DNA of 64,000 nucleotides from Bacteroidales bacterium (GTDB lineage: Bacteria > Bacteroidota > Bacteroidia > Bacteroidales > GCA-2748055), in NCBI GenBank assembly GCA_029210585.1, contig JARGFP010000020.1, forward strand, positions 21,768-85,767, given 5' to 3'. The notes under the pieces are model-generated. The model ran no database searches. It had not been told where the DNA came from and saw only the letters and a program-made list of their open reading frames with translations. The position numbers and the translations under genes are program-made. This document shows, in pieces, positions 28,201 to 36,611 of this stretch (its first letter is position 1; the number at the start of each line of letters is the position of its first letter).

Positions 28201-28784
28201 GTTTCAGGCAGGGACACAAATCCATTACCAAACTATATGGAGGTACAGGTCTCGGACTGGCCATATCCAGGAATCTGGCCGAACTCCTGGGCGGAACAAT
28301 CGGTGTTGTTTCCGGTAACAATGCGGGATCTGAGTTCTGGTTCACCATTCCGGCAGAAGTAGTCCATGTGAAGCATGCACCCGTGGATTTCCTCGGTGTA
28401 AGTGAGAATACACAATGGCAGGGCCGGAAGATCCTGGTTGCCGAGGACGACAGTTCAAATTTCAGCCTGATTTCCGAAGTGCTGAAACACACAAATGTTA
28501 CATTGATACATGCCAGGGACGGAAAAGAGACCCTGAAGCTGTACGGGGAGCACCGGGGAAGCCTGGACCTGGTACTCATGGACATCAGGATGCCGGGAAT
28601 TGACGGTTACCAATGTACCCGCATCATCAAGGAGAAGGATCCTGCCCTGCCCATAATCGCACAGACCGCTTACGCCATGTCGGGTGAGCGTGACCAGAGT
28701 ATGGAGGCAGGGTGTGACGATTATATCAGTAAACCACTCCAGGTGAAATCCCTGATCGAAACCATCGGACGCTACCTGAAATAG
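25212..28784 (+). CDS. Hybrid sensor histidine kinase (N-terminal receiver-like, multiple PAS, GAF, HisKA, HATPase, C-terminal REC)
   Basis: 'FLSNMSHEIRTPMNAIVGFSD', 'GGTGLGLAISRNLAELLGG', 'DLVLMDIRMPGIDGYQ'. Confidence 0.93.
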   Translation: MAGLKINICFWYLDENLVDEIVRHLKDGNYNPQYHNCKDVAALEKQLKSGDPDLVIADFDLPDMLRNSIETIHSRIAFHIPLIYLVGEKNEPKAAETLKRGVWDYLLKSHMVKLVPTVYSSQKYGKVLKQSRMFKGELEASEAKYRSIFNTVQDGMLLIDPESYHILDFNRSIPVMFGISEDADHEEVVTEVAKGDSSYCADRIKEVSEALETQKSVTFLCSNQRKNGDVFWTENTLSRFVLGPASQYIMVIRDIQEQKEMEESLQKSREHFRNLAENSPDIIMRFDSGHRHTYVNKRVEHLLGIPISRFLDKSHAEMGIFPADLVGFWEEAIDKVFRNGKNLTYEFDFDKGDSVISFEWRLFPEFDDGNDIRSVLAIARDITEAKKASEAINKSEERLKLAIEATSLGYWDCTLQENKVFYSPIYFRMLGYEPDALPRELETWHRLLHEEDREKTLQYVEQSISRGEDTFETDFRLLCKDGSYKWILSRGQVVERDAQGTVRRLIGTHEDISERKRNEEIQRTLFNISNAVNTTVNLDQLYEKIREYLGKIVDTTNCFLALYDEETNMLTLSFHRDEVDSYTEFPAGKTLTGYVLSSRKAQLIDAEREKQLTEEGYIEPVGAPCISWLGVPLKTDNRIIGVFVVQSYNEEVVYTPEDVRILEFVSDQIALAVERKRDQDNLRESQEKQRRIFESSPDPIIVVDRNGIVTDYNTSLLVTLHITNEPVIGQNIFHFIGKNHWRTALRKFRQTWEEGYLKNLEFEIHRADGTCFESEVSTGAIYSNTREPESIVVIFKDISERKETERNLLEAKEKAEESDRLKTAFLSNMSHEIRTPMNAIVGFSDLLNDSSLDQEERSEFIAQINLGAENLMHLIDDIIDISKIEAGQIKINKQDCDINELLKEQMVMFRQYLDRMDKSHLELRLNWKWPDRKLTLKTDPFRVKQILSNLLNNAVKFTEEGFIEVGISQYADKMVRINVKDTGVGISEEQHEVIFDRFRQGHKSITKLYGGTGLGLAISRNLAELLGGTIGVVSGNNAGSEFWFTIPAEVVHVKHAPVDFLGVSENTQWQGRKILVAEDDSSNFSLISEVLKHTNVTLIHARDGKETLKLYGEHRGSLDLVLMDIRMPGIDGYQCTRIIKEKDPALPIIAQTAYAMSGERDQSMEAGCDDYISKPLQVKSLIETIGRYLK

Positions 28785-28811
28785 GACACTGCCTGAACCA
28801 GGACGCCACCT

Positions 28812-30455
28812 GTGAAAAAAATGATGCTGCGATTACAACATACCATATGGATCATTGTCGTCCTCTTTTCATCCTGTTCCGGTCCGTCCGGATCCGACCG
28901 GCACGCACAGGTGTTCCGGTACAATGAATCCAAGGGGATCACCACACTTGACCCGGCATATGCCCGCAACCAGACGATCATCTGGCCGGTCACCCAGCTC
29001 TTCAACGGGCTGGTGCAGCTCGACAACGAACTGAACGTGGAACCATGTATCGCCCACCGGTGGATGGTATCGGAGGATGGTATGGAGTACACCTTCTGGC
29101 TCAGAGGGGATGTCAGGTTCCATGATTCACCTTTCCTTGAGGAGCAGCAGCGTACCGTGAACGCACACGATTTTGTCTACAGCTTCGAACGGATCCTGGA
29201 TCCTGAAGTGGCTTCCCCCGGTAGCTGGATTTTTGAATTTGCTGGTTCCGGCAACAGCTTCACTGCACTGAATGACTCGGTCCTCAAAATTCGGCTCTCG
29301 GCACCCTTTCCGCCTTTCCTCTCCATCCTCGCCATGCCTTACTGCTCGGTGGTGCCCGAAGAGGTGGTGGAACATCCCGGTGCTGATTTCGCACATGCAC
29401 CGGTGGGGACGGGACCCTTCATGTTCCGGTCCTGGAGTGCCGACGAGAAGCTGATCCTGCTGAAGAACCCCGGCTATTTCGAGAAGGATGATGCAGGAAT
29501 CCGGCTTCCCTACCTGGAGGCGGTATCCATCTCCTTCATCAAGGACAAGCAAAGTGAATTTTTGGAATTCCTGAAAGGAAACCTGGATTTTCTCTCGGGG
29601 GTACACCCCGCATACAAGGACGAGCTGCTCACCCGCTCCGGGACGCTGAATCCTGAATACAGTGACAGGATCAGGCTGATCAACATGCCCTACCTGAATA
29701 CGGAATACCTTGGCATCCTCCAGGAGCCGGCCGAAGGAGATGAACATGTTCTCCTTGACAGGCGGATCCGGATGGCGGTCAACTATGGGTTCGACCGCGA
29801 AAAGATGATGAAATACCTGCGCAACAACCTTGGGTATGCTGCCACGGCAGGGATGATCCCACCCGGATTGCCGGGTCACCTCGGGGAGGGGAGTGGCTAC
29901 AGCTACCGGCCCGACCGTGCCCGTGAACTGATCAGGGAAGCCGGCTTCACCGGTGAAAAGCGGTTGCCGCCTGTTCTGCTTACCACCACATCGGACTACC
30001 TGGACCTGTGTGAGTATATCCAGTTCGAACTTGGAAAAATCGGGATGGACATTGAAATATCTGTCAGTACGGGAGGTGCCTTCAGGAACATGGTGGCCAA
30101 TGGCAACCTGCAATTCTTTCGCGGATCATGGATTGCCGATTATGCCGATGCGGAAAACTACATGACCCTGTTCCATTCGAAGAATTTTGCCCCGGAAGGA
30201 CCCAACTATACTCGGTTTTCATCCGGTGAGTTCGACAGCTTATATGACCAGGCCATCAGGGAGGTGGACCCGGGGAAGCGTGCTGCCCTGTACAGGCAGA
30301 TGGACAGCATCGTAGTGGCAGAGGCCCCGGTCGTGCCGCTTTACTACGATAAGGTGGTGCGGTTTGTGCCCGTGGAGATCAGCGGATTTGCGGCCAATCC
30401 GATGAATAACCTTGTGCTCAAAACGGTGCGCAAGACGATGCAGCACGACGAATAA
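28812..30455 (+). CDS. Peptide/oligopeptide-type ABC transporter substrate-binding lipoprotein
   Basis: 'LFSSCSG' lipobox; SBP family 5 pattern. Confidence 0.88.
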   Translation: MKKMMLRLQHTIWIIVVLFSSCSGPSGSDRHAQVFRYNESKGITTLDPAYARNQTIIWPVTQLFNGLVQLDNELNVEPCIAHRWMVSEDGMEYTFWLRGDVRFHDSPFLEEQQRTVNAHDFVYSFERILDPEVASPGSWIFEFAGSGNSFTALNDSVLKIRLSAPFPPFLSILAMPYCSVVPEEVVEHPGADFAHAPVGTGPFMFRSWSADEKLILLKNPGYFEKDDAGIRLPYLEAVSISFIKDKQSEFLEFLKGNLDFLSGVHPAYKDELLTRSGTLNPEYSDRIRLINMPYLNTEYLGILQEPAEGDEHVLLDRRIRMAVNYGFDREKMMKYLRNNLGYAATAGMIPPGLPGHLGEGSGYSYRPDRARELIREAGFTGEKRLPPVLLTTTSDYLDLCEYIQFELGKIGMDIEISVSTGGAFRNMVANGNLQFFRGSWIADYADAENYMTLFHSKNFAPEGPNYTRFSSGEFDSLYDQAIREVDPGKRAALYRQMDSIVVAEAPVVPLYYDKVVRFVPVEISGFAANPMNNLVLKTVRKTMQHDE

Positions 30456-30653
30456 TCAATCCTCCTCGCTGAGGATCTTGTTGACTTCGGTCTCAGTTTT
30501 CTGAAGCTTTTCCTTGCAGATATTGAGGAGCCTGGTAACACGCTTCACGTTTTCAGTGAGCTCATCCACGTCAAGTTCCCCTTCTTCGATCTTTCCAAGG
30601 ATCAGTTCAATCTCCGCAACGGCTGCTTTGTATGTGATTTCCTTGTCTGCCAT
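30456..30653 (-). CDS. xseB: Exodeoxyribonuclease VII small subunit
   Basis: 65-aa product MADKEITYKAAVAEIELILGKIEEGELDVDELTENVKR..; directly downstream of xseA. Confidence 0.9.
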   Translation of the reverse strand: MADKEITYKAAVAEIELILGKIEEGELDVDELTENVKRVTRLLNICKEKLQKTETEVNKILSEED

Positions 30654-30663
30654 ATGGTATGAT

Positions 30664-32049
30664 TTATGATTTTTTCCCGGTGCTTTTGATTTCGCTCTCA
30701 ATGGTTCCGTCCAGCAGACGGGTTTCAATGGTGGTGCCTGGAAGGAGATTTTCCACCGATTTAACAACCCTGCCTCCGGACCAGGTAATGCTGTATCCGC
30801 GTGCCAGGACCTTCTCGGGCCGCAGCAGTTCCAGGGAACGTTCAAAACTTTTCAGCTGCTCTTTATTGTCGCTGAGTTTTTCACCGATCACCCGGTGTTT
30901 TTTTTCTGACAGATGTTGCAGGTCGCGGCGCCGGTATTCGAACAGGGACCTGCGGAGATATTTCATCCTGTTGAAATGGTCGTTCAGCGCCGAACGTTCC
31001 CTGTTGATGATGGTCTTTACCGAGGATTCGGAGCTTTTCCTGAAATCCGACAACAGGTGTTTTTCCCTTGTCATATACTGGGTGGTCAGGTGGTGCAGGC
31101 TGGTAGCGGATTGATTCAGCGAGGTGCGTTCCTCGTTGATGATCCATTGAACGGATTGGCTGAAGCGTTCCTGCAGCCTGGACAACTTGTCGGAAAAATC
31201 CACCAGCCGGTCCACGAGAAATTCAGCTACTGCCGTCGGGGTCTTCAGGCTCCTGTTGGCCACCATATCGGCAATGGTTTCGTCGCGCTCGTGGCCGATT
31301 CCGGTCAGTACCGGCAATGGGAACTGCGCGATATTCATGGCCAGGTCGTACCCGTTGAAACAATCCAGGTCGGCCTGTGAGCCTCCCCCGCGGATCAACA
31401 CCACTGCATCATATTTTTCCTCCATGGTGAAGACCTGTTCCAGCGCACGGATCATGGACTGTTCAGCTGCGTCACCCTGCACGATGGCAGGGAAGACGGA
31501 AACCCTGAATCCGAAGCCATAGTTGTTGTTCACCAGGGAGTCCATGAAATCGCCGAACCCGGCGGCCGTTTCCGAAGAGATCACCGCGATATGCTGAGGT
31601 ACTTCGGTCAGCGGAAGGTCGCGGTTCATGTTCATGACCCCGGCAGCATCAAGTTTACGGAGTACTTCCTGTTTTTTCCTGGCCAGGTCGCCCATGGTGT
31701 ATGTCGGATCGATGTCTGTAATATTCAGGCTAAGACCATACAATTCGTGGAAGGAGACCTCGGCCCTGATCAGTACCTTGATCCCTGCCTGCAGCTGCGA
31801 TCCAGTGGTGGATTCAAAATAGGGCCTGAGCATCCTGAATTTGAACGACCAGATGGTGGCCCGGCTCTTTGCGATGATCTTATTGTCGGTTTCCGATTTT
31901 TCGATCAGCTCCATGTAGCAGTGTCCCGACCTGTTGAGATGCATTTCCAGTATTTCGGCAGCCACCCATACCGGGGCAGGGAATGCTTGTTGTGTGACAT
32001 CCCTGATCTGCCGGTTGAGGGTACTGAGTGTGATGCTTTCAACTGCCAT
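30664..32049 (-). CDS. xseA: Exodeoxyribonuclease VII large subunit
   Basis: OB-fold N-terminus, 'VLIRGGGSQADLDCFN', 'GIGHERDETIADMVA', 'LARGYSIT'. Confidence 0.95.
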   Translation of the reverse strand: MAVESITLSTLNRQIRDVTQQAFPAPVWVAAEILEMHLNRSGHCYMELIEKSETDNKIIAKSRATIWSFKFRMLRPYFESTTGSQLQAGIKVLIRAEVSFHELYGLSLNITDIDPTYTMGDLARKKQEVLRKLDAAGVMNMNRDLPLTEVPQHIAVISSETAAGFGDFMDSLVNNNYGFGFRVSVFPAIVQGDAAEQSMIRALEQVFTMEEKYDAVVLIRGGGSQADLDCFNGYDLAMNIAQFPLPVLTGIGHERDETIADMVANRSLKTPTAVAEFLVDRLVDFSDKLSRLQERFSQSVQWIINEERTSLNQSATSLHHLTTQYMTREKHLLSDFRKSSESSVKTIINRERSALNDHFNRMKYLRRSLFEYRRRDLQHLSEKKHRVIGEKLSDNKEQLKSFERSLELLRPEKVLARGYSITWSGGRVVKSVENLLPGTTIETRLLDGTIESEIKSTGKKS

Positions 32050-33680
32050 TATTGCCTGATGATCCGGGTTCTGAAATATTCGGCACCATTGTCGAGTTGC
32101 AGGATATACATGCCTGGGCTGATATTTTCCGGGAGGTCGGTTCTTCCCGGTGCTGAAATCTCTGTGGCATAGACCATCCTGCCGTGGATGTCGAAGAGCT
32201 GCATCCTGTAAGTTCCGCCCAGGTTGCCGGGGGCTTCAAGGTAGATATAGGTTGTGAAAGGGTTGGGATAGGCTTTCAGTTGTCCTGTTAAAGAGGGCAC
32301 CCCCGTGGAGGTAATGGCCCAGAAGGCTGTCCTGAAGTTGGGGATGCCGTAGCCATATTCCGTGTCTGGTGCATTGTAACGGTCCCCGGCTTCGATAATC
32401 CTGCGCATCAGTTCTGTAGCGGTGAGGGCAGGGTAGGCCTGCCAGAGTACAGCTGTCGCCCCGGCGATCATGGGAGAGGAATAGGAGGTGCCGTAACCCA
32501 GCCGGGCAGTGCTGTCTGTGGCCTGAACAGCGGTAAGTGCCCCCATGGCGGAAACCTCCGGCTTGATCCTGTGGTCATACGTAGGCCCCCTGGAACTGAA
32601 GGAGGCCAGCAACCCCGCCTGGTCAACTGCCCCTACGGAGAGAATATTGGTGGCGTCGGCAGGTGCACCGATATGGCGCCAGGGATCATTGCCCGAATTT
32701 CCGGCACTGGTGACACTAATCATTCCCTTTGCTGCAGTCATGCCATTGGCAACCGAAATATGTGCCGTAATTCCATCCATGTCGGCGTAGGTGAAGTTCG
32801 TTGTCGAATCATCAAATTCCGTATAACCCAGCGAGGTGTTGAGAATGTCGGCCCCCAGGCTGTCGGCCCACTCAGCCCCTGCGATCCAGGAATACTCTTC
32901 CACCCGGGTCTCGGAGTAGGGATTTTCGGTCAGTGCCAGAGCCAGGCGGGCATCCGGTGCACCACCCACCAGGTTGTCAGGCCAGTTGGCAATGAGGATG
33001 GAGCTGACACTCATGCCATGGGAGTGTGCAGCATAGACCTGCCCGATCTCTTTCACAAAGCTTTTTCCCGCGATCACCTGGTCCGTAGAGTATGCAGACG
33101 TGAAAGCCGGCAGTTCCGGCATGCGGTAAAATCCTGCATCCAGCACGGCAATGGTGACCCCGTCCCCGGTATATCCCTGTTCATGCAGGTAATCCAGTTT
33201 CAGCTGGAGAATTTGTTCCGAGGAAAAACCGTACCGGTAGGTTGGGGGCACATTGTAGGGATTCCCGAACCGCTTTCCGGAAGGCGGCGGCGGATAATAC
33301 CGTGGTTCCTTTGCATGGTCCCACCGGACTGTATCGACAAACGACAGCCTGTAGAGCGTGTCAATAACTTGCTGGTTGCTGCTTTCCACCAGTGCGCCGT
33401 TCAGCCACTTCGATACATGCAGCACGTTCAGACCGAGGGAAGCAAGGCTGTCGACATACCGCGACGTTACCGGCAGGTCGGAAGCATCCACGGGAAGTGA
33501 CTGCCAGGCGCGGCGGTCGATGGAGCGTTGTGACAGGAAGGCTTCCGGCTGGTCGACGGTGTACCCGTTGCCGGTTTTGTCCGCAAAGAAGAACCAGTAG
33601 GTATCGGGGGCGATGCGCTGTGCCTGCAGTGCCGGAAGTAGCAGCAGGAGACACAAAATGGTGACCGGTTTTCTTATCAT
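32049..33680 (-). CDS. S8 family serine peptidase with T9SS type A sorting domain
   Basis: D/H/S motifs 'VLDAGF','HSHGMSVSS','GTSYSSPMIAG'; C-terminal 'AYPNPF...GRMVY...PGMYILQL'. Confidence 0.9.
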   Translation of the reverse strand: MIRKPVTILCLLLLLPALQAQRIAPDTYWFFFADKTGNGYTVDQPEAFLSQRSIDRRAWQSLPVDASDLPVTSRYVDSLASLGLNVLHVSKWLNGALVESSNQQVIDTLYRLSFVDTVRWDHAKEPRYYPPPPSGKRFGNPYNVPPTYRYGFSSEQILQLKLDYLHEQGYTGDGVTIAVLDAGFYRMPELPAFTSAYSTDQVIAGKSFVKEIGQVYAAHSHGMSVSSILIANWPDNLVGGAPDARLALALTENPYSETRVEEYSWIAGAEWADSLGADILNTSLGYTEFDDSTTNFTYADMDGITAHISVANGMTAAKGMISVTSAGNSGNDPWRHIGAPADATNILSVGAVDQAGLLASFSSRGPTYDHRIKPEVSAMGALTAVQATDSTARLGYGTSYSSPMIAGATAVLWQAYPALTATELMRRIIEAGDRYNAPDTEYGYGIPNFRTAFWAITSTGVPSLTGQLKAYPNPFTTYIYLEAPGNLGGTYRMQLFDIHGRMVYATEISAPGRTDLPENISPGMYILQLDNGAEYFRTRIIRQ

Positions 33681-33721
33681 ACTTTAAAGATAATAATTTT
33701 TCCTCTCTGAATACCCAGCAC

Positions 33722-34486
33722 TTACTCCGGACCCAAGGCCGGGTCGGGAATCGTGCCCTCGGTATCTTCCAGTTGTTTGATGAAGGTTTCGTAAATCCTT
33801 TCGAGTTCTTCAGGATTGAGTACCTCTCCTTTGTCGTACCTGATCACTGTAACCAGCTCACCTTCTTCTGAATAGTAATTCCAGTCACCATCCTTTTCAT
33901 CCGAGTGGTAGGTGCCAGATATTTGCGGTTCTGACGCTGGATAGAATGTTTTGTAATCGCCATGAAGCTTGTCGTCCCGGTAGTTTGCTACCAGCATGGT
34001 GTCGCCATTCTCGAAGAACTTGACCCAGGGACCATGCCTGTTACCATTTTTGTAATACAGTCTCATGGAAAGGTTCCCTGATGGATAAAATGTTTCGTTC
34101 ACGCCCGAAAGGGTTCCCTGCGCATAGTTTTCCGTCATCCTTAGCGTGCCGTTGGACCCCAGGTAATGCCATGTGGAGTCCTTCTGTTTATTATCATAGA
34201 TACCCTCAGTTTTCACAGATCCGTCCCTGTAATAGGTTGTAACATGGCATCTGTCGGTACCTGGATAATAATCCATGGTGGCAGTGAGGGCTCCTTTCTC
34301 ATCGTATCGTTTCATCAGGCCAACGGGTTTTCCATTGCTGAATACGGCCTCGTACCGCAGGGTACTGTCGGAATAATATCCCTTCCATGGCCCGGTGCGC
34401 TGACTGTCGTTGTTGAGGGCATTTTGCCCGGTAACCCAGGCCGGGGCAAGCAAACATGCCAGTAGAATAAAATATGGGATTCGCAT
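33722..34486 (-). CDS. MORN-repeat-like / YwqK family protein
   Basis: Repeats of 'YYxDGSxKxEGxY', 'NGxRHGPWxxFxxNG'. Confidence 0.75.
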   Translation of the reverse strand: MRIPYFILLACLLAPAWVTGQNALNNDSQRTGPWKGYYSDSTLRYEAVFSNGKPVGLMKRYDEKGALTATMDYYPGTDRCHVTTYYRDGSVKTEGIYDNKQKDSTWHYLGSNGTLRMTENYAQGTLSGVNETFYPSGNLSMRLYYKNGNRHGPWVKFFENGDTMLVANYRDDKLHGDYKTFYPASEPQISGTYHSDEKDGDWNYYSEEGELVTVIRYDKGEVLNPEELERIYETFIKQLEDTEGTIPDPALGPE

Positions 34487-34630
34487 AACTGTTCCTTTTA
34501 CTAATAGTATGAAACGGAAAAATTTTCCTCCAAGTATACGTCAAATTTACACATTACACCCGGATCATCCATGGGCTGATACCAGATAGGATGATCCTCC
34601 GGTAAATGAAATTGGGTTTACCGGTATACC

Positions 34631-34663
34631 AAATAAAGAAGCCGGCCCTTGTATGAGCCGGCT
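34631..34663 (-). terminator. Rho-independent terminator on - strand; probable displaced native dnaK terminator
   Basis: - strand AGCCGGC-loop-GCCGGCT followed by TTCTTTATTT. Confidence 0.6.
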
Positions 34664-34778
34664 CCTGGTGATTATATCGGGTGGTTAATTTTAGAACAGG
34701 CTTTATTTTACCTCTTCAAAAATAATAAAATTGAAAATGAACTAATTACAGGCTTATGGTACAAATAAGTTACAAATG

Positions 34779-35978
34779 TCAGTACGTTAAACCAAACTGC
34801 CAAAGCGGAATCGTGTTCAGATATCCCAGTTCAATGTCGTCTTTTACGACATAAGCTTTATCAATACCCTGGATTTGCTTTAATCCTTTATTTTTTCCAC
34901 CTACTTCAAATGTGTAATCGTCAATGACAAAATCAGCGACTGGGGATTTGATTACGTCATACTTAACTCTAAGCTGATTCAGAAAAAACGTCTCCCTTAT
35001 ATTTCCTCTATTTGAATTATCGTTTGCTAAGCTGTAAATCAAATTCGTATTGTCGAGATAAATTTTATCCACCTTACCCAGCCCCCTTATTCCGCCGGTA
35101 GAATCCCTCAGTTGTGCGATCATTCCGGCTTCTTCAACAAACAGGCAATAATCAGTGATGTTATTCCGGCTGGCGGAAAGTGCAGTTGCGATACTTGACA
35201 TATTGGGCTTAAACGGCACACTTTTAGCAATAATGGCCAGTAATTGCTTCAACTTTCGACCAGTGGACACATTCATGCCAGCATACAACGGGATATCGGT
35301 CTCCAAAGTCTGATTAACAACTTGTTGTAGCCTCATATCAAAGTCTTCCTCTAATGCAAAAGGATAGTACCCTCTTTTTAGATAATCTTCAAAAAACGGT
35401 AGTGGATGTTTTACTTCCGGAAGTACAGCTTTATGGCTCAGAATTTCTTCTAAAGAATACGCTGGGACATCTATTTGATGAAACAATTGCAAATACTCTC
35501 TAAAAGATAAACCTTGTATGTGGTACATTACCGCTCTGCGGCTTAAATCCGAGACTCCTTTTTTGATATCCAATACCGAAGAACCGGTAAATACGACATT
35601 AAGTTCGGGATGATAATCATAGATCAGTTTTAGTTCCTTAGCCCAGTCTTTGTATTTATGAATTTCATCTATAAACAGGTATTTCCCGCCTTGTTTTACG
35701 AAATTACCAGCTAAATCAGTCAGTCTGTTGTCGGCAAAATAGAAATCCTCGGCAGTTACATAAAGCGTCTCAGCAGGATTCAGGTTCTTTTTAATATGCT
35801 GCAAAACCAGCGTTGTTTTTCCAACTCCCCGTGGACCAGTAAGTCCAATCATACGACTTCTCCAGTTTATTTCAGCATAGATGTAGCGGAAGAAACGGGT
35901 ATCTGGCTCTCTTAGAAGCTTCTGGAACTGTTCAAGCAATTTGTCCATAGTAGTTTTATTTACTACAAAAGTAATCAA
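34779..35978 (-). CDS. AAA+ ATPase with DUF4143-like C-terminus
   Basis: 'MIGLTGPRGVGKTTLVLQHI', 'KYLFIDEIHKYKDWAKELK', 'VVFTGSS'. Confidence 0.8.
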   Translation of the reverse strand: MITFVVNKTTMDKLLEQFQKLLREPDTRFFRYIYAEINWRSRMIGLTGPRGVGKTTLVLQHIKKNLNPAETLYVTAEDFYFADNRLTDLAGNFVKQGGKYLFIDEIHKYKDWAKELKLIYDYHPELNVVFTGSSVLDIKKGVSDLSRRAVMYHIQGLSFREYLQLFHQIDVPAYSLEEILSHKAVLPEVKHPLPFFEDYLKRGYYPFALEEDFDMRLQQVVNQTLETDIPLYAGMNVSTGRKLKQLLAIIAKSVPFKPNMSSIATALSASRNNITDYCLFVEEAGMIAQLRDSTGGIRGLGKVDKIYLDNTNLIYSLANDNSNRGNIRETFFLNQLRVKYDVIKSPVADFVIDDYTFEVGGKNKGLKQIQGIDKAYVVKDDIELGYLNTIPLWQFGLTY

Positions 35979-36092
35979 TATGCACTAATTGAGTGCAGTT
36001 TTTGATAGAAAATGAACTGCAAAAGTGCAGATTGTGATATTGCTCGATTTTTTATACTTCCATTCATACTTTCTCATCTAATAGTAATAGTA

Positions 36093-36611
36093 TTAATCCC
36101 AACTCAATTTTCTAAACTCTTCTTTCATAGCGGGACGGTTTTTATATTTATCCAGGAAGGATTCTTTTAATGCCTTTGCAGCAGGTAATCCACCTTTTAG
36201 TTTAGCCATTTGTTTCAAGTAATTTGTTAAGGATACGTATACGTTACGACCAGTTTGCTCTGCCTGAATTTCAATGGCTGCTTTGTAATATTCCAGTAGT
36301 TCAGCAGGATATTTCGATTTAAGGTGATTGGTATATGTCATAATGGTATGAATACTATTTGAAGAACGAACGATTTCAAACAGTTCATCAATCATTTTTT
36401 CTTCAATATAAATCTGAGCTAAATCTTCTAAGGATACTGCGCTGTAGTACCCTCGTTTTTTGTTTTTCAATTCAGCAATTAGCTTATTTCTCTTGTCTGG
36501 CCAACCCTCTTTGGGGCTTGTTTGCTTATAAATTTTAAAATAATTTATACTTGAGGTGTTTTCAACAAAGAGTTCCCTTGCCAATTTATGGTATTTAAAG
36601 GTTGAGCCCAC
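36093..36611 (-). pseudogene. C-terminal fragment of a hypothetical protein, 5' end replaced by IS terminal sequence
   Basis: The apparent GTG start lies within the IS left inverted repeat (36602-36621). Confidence 0.55.

Noticed and set aside
28812-30455. Orphan peptide-type SBP as a novel system
   Set aside because: Stand-alone family-5 substrate-binding lipoproteins are common; nothing in the locus supports more.
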